From assembly GCA_002787155.1 (NCBI GenBank), contig PCVY01000045.1, positions 1 to 40,350 on the forward strand: DNA of 40,350 nucleotides. The letters are read 5' to 3'. This DNA comes from Candidatus Abzuiibacterium crystallinum. Lineage in GTDB: Bacteria > Omnitrophota > Omnitrophia > Omnitrophales > Abzuiibacteriaceae. A program made the position numbers and the translations under genes. Every line of letters begins with the position of its first letter. Within the stretch, counting starts at the first letter, position 1. The notes under the pieces are model-generated. The model was not told where the DNA came from. It ran no database searches and was given only the letters and a program-made list of their open reading frames with translations. Shown here piece by piece: positions 1-12,500 of this stretch.

Positions 1-53
1 TTACAAGTTTTCAAAATTAAGTCATTCACCTTGACACAACGTTTTCATAGGAG

Positions 54-161
54 GATGAGCCAGCGGGGATTGATTCCGCCCAAGGCCGGATCCGTTCTCC
101 CGCCAAAGGCGAGGCTCGCCACAGGCGGCTGGCGGAAAGATTAACTCCCCGATGGCTCATC
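54..161. repeat. Long imperfect palindrome / hairpin element
   Basis: The outer arms GATGAGCCA (54-62) and TGGCTCATC (153-161) are perfect reverse complements. After a 2-nt internal loop, GGGGA (65-69) pairs with TCCCC (146-150). Inside are a 13-bp palindrome, GGCGAGGCTCGCC (108-120), and several CGCC/GGCG blocks. The element is much more GC-rich than its surroundings. There is no T-run after it, so it is not an ordinary terminator, and I cannot fit it to a tRNA or a riboswitch I know. A dispersed REP/MITE-like repeat or a structured RNA are the two options I favour. Confidence 0.6.
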
Positions 162-202
162 TATCTCTTCACAATAGATTATTTATCTCGCCACAATAGA
201 TT
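162..202. repeat. Two-copy direct repeat, 22-bp period
   Basis: TATCTCTTCACAATAGATT (162-180) is repeated as TATCTCGCCACAATAGATT (184-202), 17 of 19 bases identical. The copies start 22 bp apart, about two helical turns, so both would lie on the same DNA face. This is the usual geometry of a tandem regulator site, but it lies about 190 bp upstream of the predicted promoter of the giant gene. It could equally be a local duplication next to the palindrome. Confidence 0.55.
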
Positions 203-390
203 TCTTGAAATTACTTTCTATTTGCATTGAAATGTCAGTTTTTTTGTGTGAATAATTTTAATGAGGATAAATTCCGGAAATTTGTGAATTTAGACCGAAT
301 ATAATAATCCTGTTTAAACAAAAATTTTGGTGATTTTGTAAGTCATTTATTATGAATAACTTAAGAACTAAACATTTTAAGGTGCTGGGA
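203..390. other. AT-rich non-coding stretch
   Basis: Very AT-rich sequence between the direct repeat and the promoter of the giant gene. I see no gene, tRNA or terminator here. Such AT-rich upstream DNA could act as an UP-element or as a binding region for nucleoid proteins, but no specific site can be named. Confidence 0.5.
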
Positions 391-419
391 TTGAATTTTA
401 TCTATTATTCAGATATAAT
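391..419 (+). promoter_or_regulatory. Sigma70-like promoter of the giant gene
   Basis: TTGAAT (391-396), a 17-bp spacer, then TATAAT (414-419). The -10 box is exact and the -35 box matches 4 of 6 bases. Transcription would start near 426, leaving a leader of about 80 nt. AAAAGG (494-499), 8 nt before the ATG at 508, serves as the ribosome binding site. Confidence 0.55.
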
Positions 420-507
420 TTTAATACTTTTATAAGAGTTTTAATAATAGTCATTCATCCCGGGGTCATATCTGCTAAAGATAAGGAAGCGATAAAAGGC
501 CAATTTT

Positions 508-3500
508 ATGACTATCTGGCAACAGGGAAAATATTTTAAAGTGTTGCGAGTCATTGCATTTGCCGTTGCGATCGTGTTTACACTTAACACAATCGCTTGG
601 GCAGACGGCCAGGGCAATCTGCTCAGTTCACTTCAGCAATTAAATCAACAAGTTTTATCTGATCCTAATCTGAACCCCACCTCGCTTTCCAAAACCGTTT
701 TTGATACGTCGCTCATTCCGGAAAAAATGGGGACCGTGAAGAGCCGCTTTCAAGGTAAAAAAGACGAGCTCGTGATTCACATCCAAGATGCCCATGTGAA
801 CTATGATGCGCAAATGAATATTGCCCGTATCATTGAAACTGTGGCCAAAGCGCAGAAGGTTGATTTGATTAATGTCGAGGGCGCTTCGGGCAAACTGAAC
901 CATGAAGTATTAGCCGCGTATCCCGATCAGGCCGTCAGAAAAGCGGTAAGTGATTACTTTGTCCGCGAAGGACGCTTGAGCGGTCCTGAATACGCCGTGA
1001 TTGCCAATCTTCCAAAGGCAGAAATTTATGGCGTGGAAGAAGAAACGCTTTATGAAGCAAACCGGCAAGCTTTTTTAAAAGCACTTGACCTCAAGCATGA
1101 TGACCGGGACCTTCTGGAATCCCTCGCCCGGGGATTGGATCACCTTAATCGATATATCTTCTCGGACGACCTCCGTGATTTAAAGCATCACCGGGATGCG
1201 TTTCAATCAGGCTCGCTTGCCATGAACGCTTATATTCGTTACCTGGCAGAAACCGCTCGGAAACACAGCATCAGCCTTTATCCTTATACGCAAATTGATG
1301 CGTTTAGAAAACTCTTGGCTTACGAAAAAGACATTGATGCGGCCAGTGCCGAATCAGCCGTCGATATCTTGATCCTGGATTTAAAAAATCATTTGGCGCC
1401 GCTCGATATGGCTAAATTTGTGGCCACCACTGTCTCTTACCGGCGAAATCAAATCGGACAGAAGAAATATTTTGAGTATCTGGACACATTAATTCAACGG
1501 ACACCGGTTGATCTCCAAAAACATCAAACCGCCCTTGAATATATCACCTACATGAATTTATATCACACGCTGGGGATCGGGCTCTTTGACGAAATGAGCT
1601 CCTTGGAAGAAGACCTGAAGAACAAGCTTTTCCGCAACGAAAAAGAAGTGAAGCTGGATAGGTTTTATCGATTGCTTGAGATTTATGAGAACATTTTCTC
1701 TTTTTCACTCACCAAAAAAGACGCTCAGTTCTTTTATGCATACCGAGACGAATTTGATACGCACCGCTTTACGGATTGGATGCAACAGGAAGCCAAGGCA
1801 TTAGGCATTCACGCGGAGCTTTCAAGCGGGCTCGAACGAATTGATGAAGATTTAAAACAAATCGAGCGCTTCTACGAGATTGCCCTAAAGCGAGACCATG
1901 TTTTGATTGAGCGCAGTGTTGAGCGCATGGAAGCCACCCGCCGCCGCGTTTCTGTGATTGTGACCGGCGGATTTCACACACCGGGTATCGAAGCTTATCT
2001 CAGGGCGCGGGATATTTCCTATGTGGTGATCGCACCGCGCATTGAAAAAATTGATGAAACAGAAGACAGCCAGCGCTATGAAGCTGCCATGCGCAATGAA
2101 ATTTCAAATGTAGAGACCTTGCTGAGCGAAATGTATTTTGCGCCCAAATCACCCATGGTTAACGACCCGCACTTTCAATTAGCAGCACATAAATTGCTGC
2201 TGCCCGAAGGTGTTTCTGCCGCAGAACTCGAGCGTTTATTTGTCCAAAAAGATCCCCGCGTTCTTTTTAACACAGTTTTCGCCGATATGATCCTCGGTTT
2301 TGTGATCGCCGGTTTTCCGCCGGAAAAAATACCGGCGGCGGGTCATGCAAAACTAAGTGAACTGATTGATCTCAGCCAGGTGCTGGCAGGATCTGCCGCG
2401 GCAGCGTTTGTTTACACGCACACGTTGGGCAATGCAGAAGTTTATTTCAGGCCGCATGGGATTGTGTATATCGTCGGCGAAGCCCAACTTCAGCCGGAGA
2501 CGGGACAATCTAATCGCATGGTCATGGCAGTTTGGCACGAGAAAGATGATCGTTGGGCCAATGCGGAATTAAAAACAGCCACCCGTGCTCGGATTATTAA
2601 ATTACCCAACATGAAGAGCGAAATACGCATGAGCATGAGTAATTTATCGCCTTTTGAATGGGAATCGCTTAAGACCGTGATCGGCATCGCCAATGAAAAT
2701 GCACCAGAAACACCGCTCAGAGAACCGGAATCAGCTCGTGCTGAACTGAGAGAAAGCACGGAAGGCTCTGAAGATGAAACACCGCCATCGATTTTTGATC
2801 GCACTCCCGAGCAACTTGCCAAGTTAGCCCAAGAGATCACCGCCCAAGAAACACCTATTACGACACCTGAGCCCGTGACGACGACGGATGCAGATCTTAA
2901 AGTAGCAAGCGATCGTTTTAGCAACATTGTTTTTACACAATTGGTTCAAGAAGACTCATCCATCCAATCAGAGGCGGATGCGTTTCGTGAAGCAGTGAAC
3001 GCAGAGGCAGTTCAGGCGGCGGATGACGTTGTCCGGCTTTTGATTGAAAGTCTCAAACGAATAGCCGATCGTTATTTGGCGCAAATAGCAGACCTTTCTG
3101 AACAACTGAGTCAAGATGGCGTTAGTGTTGAATGGTTTAACCAACTCAAAGTATTAGAAAAGCATGTGGGTGGTGTTCAAACCGTTCTGTATGGTCGTCT
3201 GATTATTAAACGTGGGGATCACACTGGTGAACCGCAGGTGACAGGTGCCTCAGAACAGGCCATTAACTCTTTAAGCGTTACGCTGGCCCGTTTCGCCGAT
3301 TTAAAAACGCAGATTGAAACAAAAAATCGTGAGGGCAAGCAAGTCATTGAATCTTACGTGTCTGTTATGAGCGATCATATCAAGGGGATGGAATCAGCTG
3401 ATCCTGCGGTTTGGGCTGCTCTTACCGACGGAGAGCGTTTAGCCATTTTAGATTTCACCATTCAGAATTTTAGCAAACCGGGACTCCAATACAATACATT

Positions 3501-6500
3501 GCTGGATGGTAAAACCGTTTGGCGGTTAATGGCAGATCGATTGGGTATATCACTCAGTGAAAGTGGCATTACTTATACAGCCAGGGTGGTTAAAGCCCTG
3601 TATGCGTTAAACGAACACCGACCAATTCGTGTGATTGTCTCAGATTTTGGCGACATGACGGAAACCGGCGAAAATTATTTTAGAGAAGTGATTGCGTTCT
3701 TGCACGAATTTGCTTTGAACGAAGAAGGACAAGCCCGCAGCGCCCAGCTGCGTTCATTGGATCATATTTTACGTCAACTTTCTCAAGATCGTCCCCATTT
3801 AGTCAACATGGAAGTGTGGACACGGATTTCTGATGCCTTGGAAGAAAGCGCTCGTGATGAAGAATTGGTAGAACCGATTCCATCAACCGAAGAAGTGCAG
3901 CCGGCTGTTGCAGTCAAGCCCGTGCAAGAAACCAAGCCAGCATTGCCGCTTTCATTAAATGGGCTTACCGAAACGCTTGAAGCGATCAAAGCCAAACACA
4001 CTTCGTCTCAGTATGCGGTGAACCGTTTATCACCCAGTGCTTCTCTTCAAGAGATTCGAACATGGATCACTAAAAATTTTGGTTATGACGGTGAAGATTT
4101 CAATGCGTTGGCGCGCGCGTTGGGCGTTTCCATTGATGACATGAATGTTGATGCATGGCGTTATGTTGCGCGCGAGCTTGACCGTGCTCTGGAAAAGAAA
4201 AATGCGATCCATCAGAAAGTGCACACACCCGTGACAGGCAGCTTGATGGAACGCATCAAACAACGCCTCGTCAATGCTTATACATGGCTTGTTTCGCTTC
4301 GATCTATTAAAGCGGTCGTGATGGCAGGCCCGCATTTGCTTTATGTCTTTTTCTTTGGATATTTTCTGCGTAAGTGGCATTTTTATCTTCTGCCTAATGG
4401 CATCAAGATGCCTTTTAATTTGGGCAATGTGGTGAAGCCCATCAAAACACTTACCGTTAACGAATCAATCGATATTCTGGCGGGCGCTTTAATTAACGCG
4501 CATCAAGAAAATTTTGGCGTGGAATTTATGGAATGGCAGAAAGGCAATTATTTCCGCCGCGGGATTTATCATGCGGTTTTACGGTGGCCGCCTGTTCAAG
4601 CGGCAATTTCACGTCTGCAATTCAGCCGCTGGTATTTGTGGGTTGAGCGGTTGATTTTACAGCCATTGGTTATTCCAACCCTTCAATTTTTAGAAAATCG
4701 ATGGAAGCTTGCCGTCTTTGGTGCGCTGGGATTTGGCGTTATCACAGTCGCCGTTCCCGGAAGTGTCGGCGCATTAGGAATTGGCAATATTCCGATTTTT
4801 TCAAATCTTTTACATTTCAGTGCAGACATTCCTGTCATTGGCGTTGCTGCAAAGGCACTGGCGCAAGCTTTCACGATACACGGTTTACTCAATACGGGTT
4901 TGCTGGCTTTTCTGCTGACCTTGCCGAAATTTGCGGCGCAATTTGCCCACATGAAGCACGATCAAATTATTTTAGGCAAGGGAGTTAAAAGAGGATTAAA
5001 TTCGCTGCAATCCCTTGGCCGCCTGGCATATCCGGATGTTCGGTATGTGATTGACACTGTTATAAAAAGTGAAAAGCCTCTCGGCGAGAAGCTTTCCGTT
5101 TTACAGGATTTAACAGCTGTCATTTCGCAGGTGCGGTACAACACGGAATCCGAAAAAACATTTTTACAGCACTTGGCAGCACGGTCTATTTATGAATTAG
5201 AATTGGCACTAGGCAGAGAATCCAGAGCGCCGCCGCATCCTGCCATCACAGTTCATTGGCTACAATCTCTTTTTATCTTTCCGGCTTATGGGATCGCTCG
5301 TTCACTCTTCCACGCCGCTTTCTTAAGCGCCTTTATTTCAACTTTTTTTATGATGACAACCGTCGGCGCCGAAATTGCGCTGCTGGCCGGCGGTCATTCG
5401 CCTCAAGAAATGGGCGTTTCTCAATATGCCGACAAGTTTATTTCAGACGCCGTCTCGCGCGTTCTTCGCACGCCGGTTAATTTATCGATTGTCTCAACGC
5501 CAGTCACTTTTGTGGAGCACAATGCGATTAATTGGGGGCATTGGTCCTTAGATTGGCTTCAACAGCAATCCGGCGTTCATTTAAGTTCAATCACCATGGA
5601 AGCCAGCGCTCATTTGTTGGGTGCCCTTGGCATTCATACGGAAGTGGGTGATTTGGCGGCGGCCGGTTGGCAGTCGTCCGAAATCCAAGAAATGCAATTT
5701 GCTGAGAGTACACTGAAGCATTTCACCCAGCAAACGGGACATCGCGCGGATCTCGCCGATCGAACATTAAGCGCCTTAAAATCGAATACGTTTAAAACAC
5801 CTCAAGCCCGAAGCAGAGAATTTGAACGCATCAGTCTGAGTTTGGCGCTCGAACAAATTGCTCAACAGGTTGTTCCGTTTGATGTGAGCGGCCAATATGA
5901 TACAGGTGAATTGCACGCAGCAATAGACGCATTCGAAAAGAATTTGCAAGACCCCGAGTTACCGATTCGAGGTGCTCAAGCGGGGCGCATCTTACAGTCC
6001 ATCGCGCAGCAAATTCAGATTCTTAACCTGCTTCCGCCGGTTACCAAAACACAAGCAGAATCTTCGGCTGCTGAAATCAAGCCCGAACAGGAGGCCGCGC
6101 CGACACCCGTGAGCGTCACGGACGAAACAACACCGCTTGAAAAGGAACAAGAGGAAGCTGTTGTTAGAGCAAAGGTGCTTCAGCTTCAAGGCCTCACCAG
6201 CCTCGCAGGAACTTTTACTTCGCGTTGGCTCAGGGATTGGGAGAGTCGCATCAAAGATGTTCGGCAAGAAACGGCGAGAAAACAGACATACCTGGCAGAG
6301 CAAAATGCGGACGCACAGTCAAAATTTGTTAACTTGGTGCGGGAAGATTTAGCGAGTGAAATTCAACAAGCGATCCAAAACGGTGCTTTACTGACCAATA
6401 ATGATATCTTGCGCGCGGTAGCTGATTCACCGGATTTCTCCGAGGTATTTGCGAATGTGATGGTTGGTTATTTAAACGAACTCACAGAACAAGCACCGTG

Positions 6501-9500
6501 GAAAGCAACGCCTGATCAATTTGCCGAAGCTTTCAATGCTGCGCTTGACGACTCAATAACCAAAGACCGTTTTCCGATTAAAGCCGTTTCGCTCTCAGAC
6601 GGCAGTTCGATTGCTTCCAGTGAAGTGATTTGGCATATTCAAAATGTGTTAGCAAAAGCATTGGAAATCCGCTTTGTGCCAAGCAAAACAACTGCCGCTG
6701 TTAAAGAAGAGTTGGATGCCCATGCTGCTTTAGGAATCCTTTCGGATAAAGCGGCATCAGGCTTGCGTCAGCTCGAACTTCATCCGACATTGCAAAATTT
6801 GACATTCGATCAAATTGTAGAAAATGCAGTGATCATACATTTGAAGCAAGCGCTTCGGACGGAAGCTGTTCAAACCGGCAATGCCAATTTATTGCGTGCT
6901 TTGAATGATCCCACTTTTGATTTGATTTTACAGGCGCGCGTGTCTGAGCGCGGCGTGAGCGTTGGCGCAGGATTTGAATTTACCTTCTATATCAAAGATG
7001 CATCGCGTCAGGAACGGCTGGCATTGGCCAATGCCATAGAAGAACAAGCTCATTTAATAAAACAACGCGACGTCGTTCAAATTGCTTCAGAGGCTTCGCG
7101 GTTAACGAATGACTATATGCGCGCGATTGCCGAGCGCGACAATCTTCAGAAAATAATTCAAGATGTCAATGCCCGCGTCGCCCGTCAAGCAAAGGAACGA
7201 ACGCATGCGCGCTTGGATATGGATTCCGATTACATTGTTCAGCAATTGCTGCTACGGCGTCTTGAAAGACACGCGCAAGGCGTTGAACAGTTTATTTCCG
7301 ATACCGAAGCGCGCATCGGACTTCTGTTGGGGGTAACCGATAAGCGTATCAGTTTAGACGATACTTTGTCTGACCCGGCGATTTACACGGATGTGGAGGC
7401 AAAAGACAAATTGATTCGGGAATCTTACCAGAAAGCTTTGGCGACATTTGGGATTAGCCCGAGTGATGACGGCGCCACTTTGGATGAGCAAATTATCAAG
7501 GCACAATATGAACTCACAGAAATGGAAAATATTTATCGCCGTGCGAAAGAAAAATTCTCAGTTCTTTTTGACCTCCGGATCATTTTTGGCGCCAACGGGA
7601 GCTTGGATTGGTTTTTCCCTGTCCAATTTCAGCACGCCGATAAACTTCCGCCGCGTATTTACCAGCTCAGGTCAATGCGCAATACATACCAATACATGAT
7701 GGCCATTGATCGGTTGAATGCGGGTATGATTGATGCGCGTACGCGCGTCGAAGAATCAATTGAACGTTTGCAGAATGCCCAAGGCGAATATGACGCGGCA
7801 CAAGAGATGCTCAATGCACAAAAAGCTCGTTTCAACGAAGGCGGACCCACCAGCGATTTGCAGGCAGCATTTGAACGGTATTTGCGAGCTGATTTGACGC
7901 TAGAAGATGCCCGACACGAACATGAACGCGTTCGAATTCGATTACGTGAATTAACTCAAGGTGTCAAAAGTGATGTTAACTTTTTGGAGGCGGAGGATGA
8001 AGCGGGGCGTTTTGAGCGCAGATATTATGATGCGCTCATTGGCCCGCAGCCGTCTCATCAGCGCGAAGGGATAGACCGTGAGAGTAAGGGCTGGGTGAGC
8101 GATATTCAGAAGGGGCGCAATTGGCACAATGAAATCGAGAACATTAACATACAGGAAGCCCGTGAGCAGTTAGCAGATCTATTGCTCAAAGAAGACAGCA
8201 ACTGGTTTATTGTGAGTTTTCAAGGTGACCTCACTAAGAAATTAGGGGAGATAGCGGACCGCCAGAACCGTGTGCTGAAGAAAATCCGCGATAATGGCGC
8301 AAAGTTAATAAATGCCGGCCAAGCCAGCAGCCAATTTGATGAATTGATAAAAGAACGCGACCGTTTACTGGAAGAAGCTGATCAACTTCAAGCTCAAAAA
8401 GACAGAGAACTAGATCATGTGCTTGAGCGAGCGATGTTGTCAATTTGGCGCGAACAAGCCGAATTAATCAAGCGAACCCTTGCGCAAGGAAATTTGGACG
8501 CTGAAGATCAAAGAATTTATGAAAAACGTCTCGATATGCTTGAAAGCCAAATCAAAGATGTGAGCGGGATAGAAAATTTGGGATTCACGCCTAAGGGTCA
8601 ATTAGCATCGGTGAGTCTTGAAGCAAGCGGTGCAAAACAGTACGACACAAGTTTAGGTCCCAAGTTTAGTTTTAATATTGGCAAAACTTATCGAGGGCAA
8701 ATTGAGTTACTTTATCATGTCATCAATAAAGAAAAAGCCTTTGTCGATGCCCGCAATATAGACTTTGCTGTGAATGCGGCAAAAGCTTACATCACACTTC
8801 AGCAAATTAATGCACGTCTTGCCAATTTCACTGACCGCGAAACTGCCTTAACAAAACAAATCGAGACGCTTCGCGGTGAGTTGATTCGCACGGCACCTCA
8901 AGGCGGCCGGTTGGCTGAACAACTTAAACAATTGGACAAAAATCGAGAGCGTTTCCCTATACTCAAAGATGATTATGATCAAAAAATAAAAGCTGTTGAA
9001 AATCAACTGGTTGCCGCCAGCCCGAAAGGCATTGAATTATATGCTCAAATTACCTCCGCTCAGGTTGAATTGGCAGATACGCGTGAGGGCATTCGGTCCT
9101 TAACCGCTGAGAAAGTGCGAGCGGCACGAGCGTATTTGGTGACGTTAGGTTATTCGCCGAACGACGGGCTGGATATTCAGTTTGACGATTCAGAACGATT
9201 TAATCATGTCATAAGCTCTGAGGAGTTCGCCGCGGCTTTGAGGGAAGCTGTGCCCAACTTTGATCCCGATGCGCTTGCCAAAGCAGTGGAAGAAGATTTA
9301 TGGATTCAATGGGCTTTATTTGATATTGCCCACCAAGCCAAAGGTGTTCGTGCTGATATTCTTTTGCAATATGTTAACAGTAGTTTGCTCGCTGACAGCG
9401 GAGAGAACGGCGGGGTTGGCAGCGGGGTTGGTTTTTTTGGGGATGTTCATTTAGCCAACTTGAACCAAGACCGTTCCATTCAAATTGATAGAGCAGAAGC

Positions 9501-12500
9501 GCTTCATAATATTCATAAAGCCTGGTATACGTTGCTAACGCACAACAATAACCAAAAAGGCAGCGATACCCGCTTGCTTTTGACGCAAGAGAACACAGCC
9601 GATCAGTTGATGCTCAGCGGACAACTCTTGGGTGAAATTGAATCTGATATGTCGCGTCTCAATTCGCAGATGTCGGCAGCAGCCGTGACCAGTCCGGAGG
9701 AAGGGGAAAGCGTCCATGCTGCTTCAGAAGTAGACCGAATTGCTGCCGGTGATATTGTTTTACTTCGCCTTTTGGATCACAACCTGATCAATCTGCAGTT
9801 GGCGGCACGCGCCGGGGCTCAAAGAGCAAAGGAAGAATCTGTCTTTACAGATGAGAATTTGCGGTTGGAGCGAATGGGGCTGAAAAATGGTACGCTGACG
9901 CTAACCAATGAGGTGCGCCAAAAAATTGCTGATGAAGTGTTTAATGTCACGAGTCATTTGAACACTGATATTGCGGCTGCCGTTGCCCATATCGAAAATC
10001 GTTACCAATATTGGCGCTATTTAACGGTAAACGGACTTTTGATAGCACACCCGTTCAGCCAGATTTCCCGAACCTATGTGATTCAAGGGCCAGTTCTGGT
10101 GCCTCAAGATAGCAGCAGCCAAGCGTATCAATTAACGCTGGGGCCTGATATTGCTTACTCTTATTTGGAACCGATTTACAATCGGGAGCGCGAGATAGCG
10201 CAATTACGTGAGAGTCAATTGAAAGAGGATCAGCAGTTTGCGGATGCGCAATTACGCACGGTGGTGGATTTGTCTTCGCATGATTTGGTGCGGACGCATC
10301 AATTTGTTCTGGTGCGCGAACGGCAGTTGAAAGAAATCAAAGATTTGTTGACGCATATCGAAGCCATCTTGACGGCAGTGGGTGACGATGAACCATTCCG
10401 AGAATTGTTAAAACAGCGCCGGACAGAACTCGAAACCGAAAAACAGGCATATCAAATTCAGGCCACCGTTTTTAAATTACTGGCAAATATTCCTTCCTAT
10501 ATTGACGTCCAGCCCTCGCCGGAAAATACATTAAGCCAGAACTTAAGCCTGGAGTCAAATGTCACGGAAGATCAAGTCATTCAGGCCATTGAGAACCACC
10601 CGACGCTGCAGGCTTTTCGAATCAACCTGGATATCTCGGAGCTCAAGCAAAATCAGCTCAAGTGGGAACGATGGATTTCTTCGCGCGCCGATCTTTTTGC
10701 CGGTCTGTCGACGGGGACTGATCAACTTGGCAAACAGTCAATCGCTGATCAATCGGTATGGAGCGCGGGCGCAGAAGCCAGGATCCATTTATTGGCATCA
10801 CTACGCCAGCAGGAGGTTCTTCTTGAGGGAGCCATGTCAGCATTGGCTGAAAGCCAAATTCCCGATGTTGAAGATAAAGTATCTTTTCAGATTTTGAGTG
10901 AATATTACGCCTTTGTACGTGCCAAGCGCCTTTTGGTCGAAAAAACGGAAGACTATTTGGATGCCAGCGAGCGATTTCGAAATATTCAGGACGACTATCG
11001 AAAAGGCCGCAGCCGCAACGATCTTTTTGCTGCTCTCACCCAAAAACACAACGCAGAGTTAGCAGTGGTTGATGCGAATTATGAATTCTTAAAAACAGTT
11101 ACCAATTTAAAGAGCTCACTCGGCTTGATTGGACTCGAGTCCGGCACCGTATCCGGCGAGGTTTCGGCTTCGCGCCAAATGATTCATTTACCAAGCGAAA
11201 AAACAGCCGAGCATTTACAAGCAGAAAATGCATTGCGTGCCAAAATTGAGGCAGCGCAATCGGAACAAGAAAGAATCCAGGCGCAGCCAAAATCACCGCA
11301 AAATGTCGAAAAAACGATCGGCCGATTGGCGGATGTGATTGAGCGAGGCGCGCGTTTGATTAATCCAGAGCGGGATGATGTCAGGACAATGGAAGAAAAA
11401 GTTCTTTTTGAGAAATTACAAGATTCGCAAACAGTTGAATTCAACCGGCGCTTGGAAGCGCCTGAATCACCAACAGAGTTATCCCAGACAAGCCGCGTTT
11501 ACTACGAGGATGACGCGAAAGCCATTGCGGAATCACTTTTTAAAATTCATCAGTTTGAAGAACCTGAATACGAATATATCCGTAAACCTGGCGCTCAAGA
11601 TGATCAGCATGCGGTACGGCATTTACGTAATGTGGTAACCCTCCCGGTGTTTGTTGATGATTTATTCGGCAAAACAGCCCGTGCACGTGATTTGACTTTG
11701 CCATATGAAGAACGCTTGCGTTTGAAACTGATCCGGCGTTTGGCAGGCGATGATTATGTGGGCGGTTATTTAAAATCAATGGATGGTTTGATTCAAAAGT
11801 TACCGAAAGACCACCCCTTGGTTCTCAGGTGGGAGGAACCGCTTGAAAGCGGGTTAACCATTGAGCAGCGTATTCGGATGAGTTTGAGCGAAGCTTCCAA
11901 GAACGATCAAAAACTTGATCTCCGCATCTTAGGACTGTTGGATTATTATGCGATGCGTTTGCTTCCATATAAACCATCTAACGAAGACGTCTTTGGCCAT
12001 ACCATTGATGAAATTGCCGACAAAATATTGGCAGATAAAAGCGATATCCGCGACGTGATTCATAAAGATATGATTTTCTTGCGGTTAGGTTTAGAGGAAC
12101 TTGAAACAAGTGTGTTTAAACTGGACGACGCCGATATCGAATTTCTGACCCGGCCCGGTGTCATTAGTTCCGACATTTGGGAAGGCGAAGAACTTCTAGA
12201 TTACCCGGAATACAAAACGGTTCATTTTCAGGCCTTTTACGCTGAATACCGACATGACCATTATGATGATTGGCGAAAGGCTCATGCCGAGGATCCTGAA
12301 AGCATCTTTGAATCGTTAGCTGAAGAAGCTTTCCGGACACAATTTGTCAGGGAGATTTTTGCGCGATGGCTTGTCACCAAAGGCATTGATATTACCAAAC
12401 GTGCCTACTTTAAATTTTACCGCGATGAAAATGACACCGAATCACTGATAGCCATTCGAAATCTTCTAAAACCCCTTTACGGCAACCTGGCAATCTACGG

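Noticed and set aside
54-161. Palindrome as a tRNA or SRP RNA gene
   Set aside because: No T-loop GTTCGA sequence or acceptor/anticodon arrangement, and no conserved SRP tetraloop region.
162-202. Direct repeats as a CRISPR array
   Set aside because: Only two copies with a 3-nt gap and no spacers of normal length; no cas genes in the window.
2490-2927. 145-codon open frame on the minus strand
   Set aside because: Lies wholly inside the giant gene, has low-complexity Ser/Val content and no ribosome binding site or family pattern; a shadow of the coding strand.
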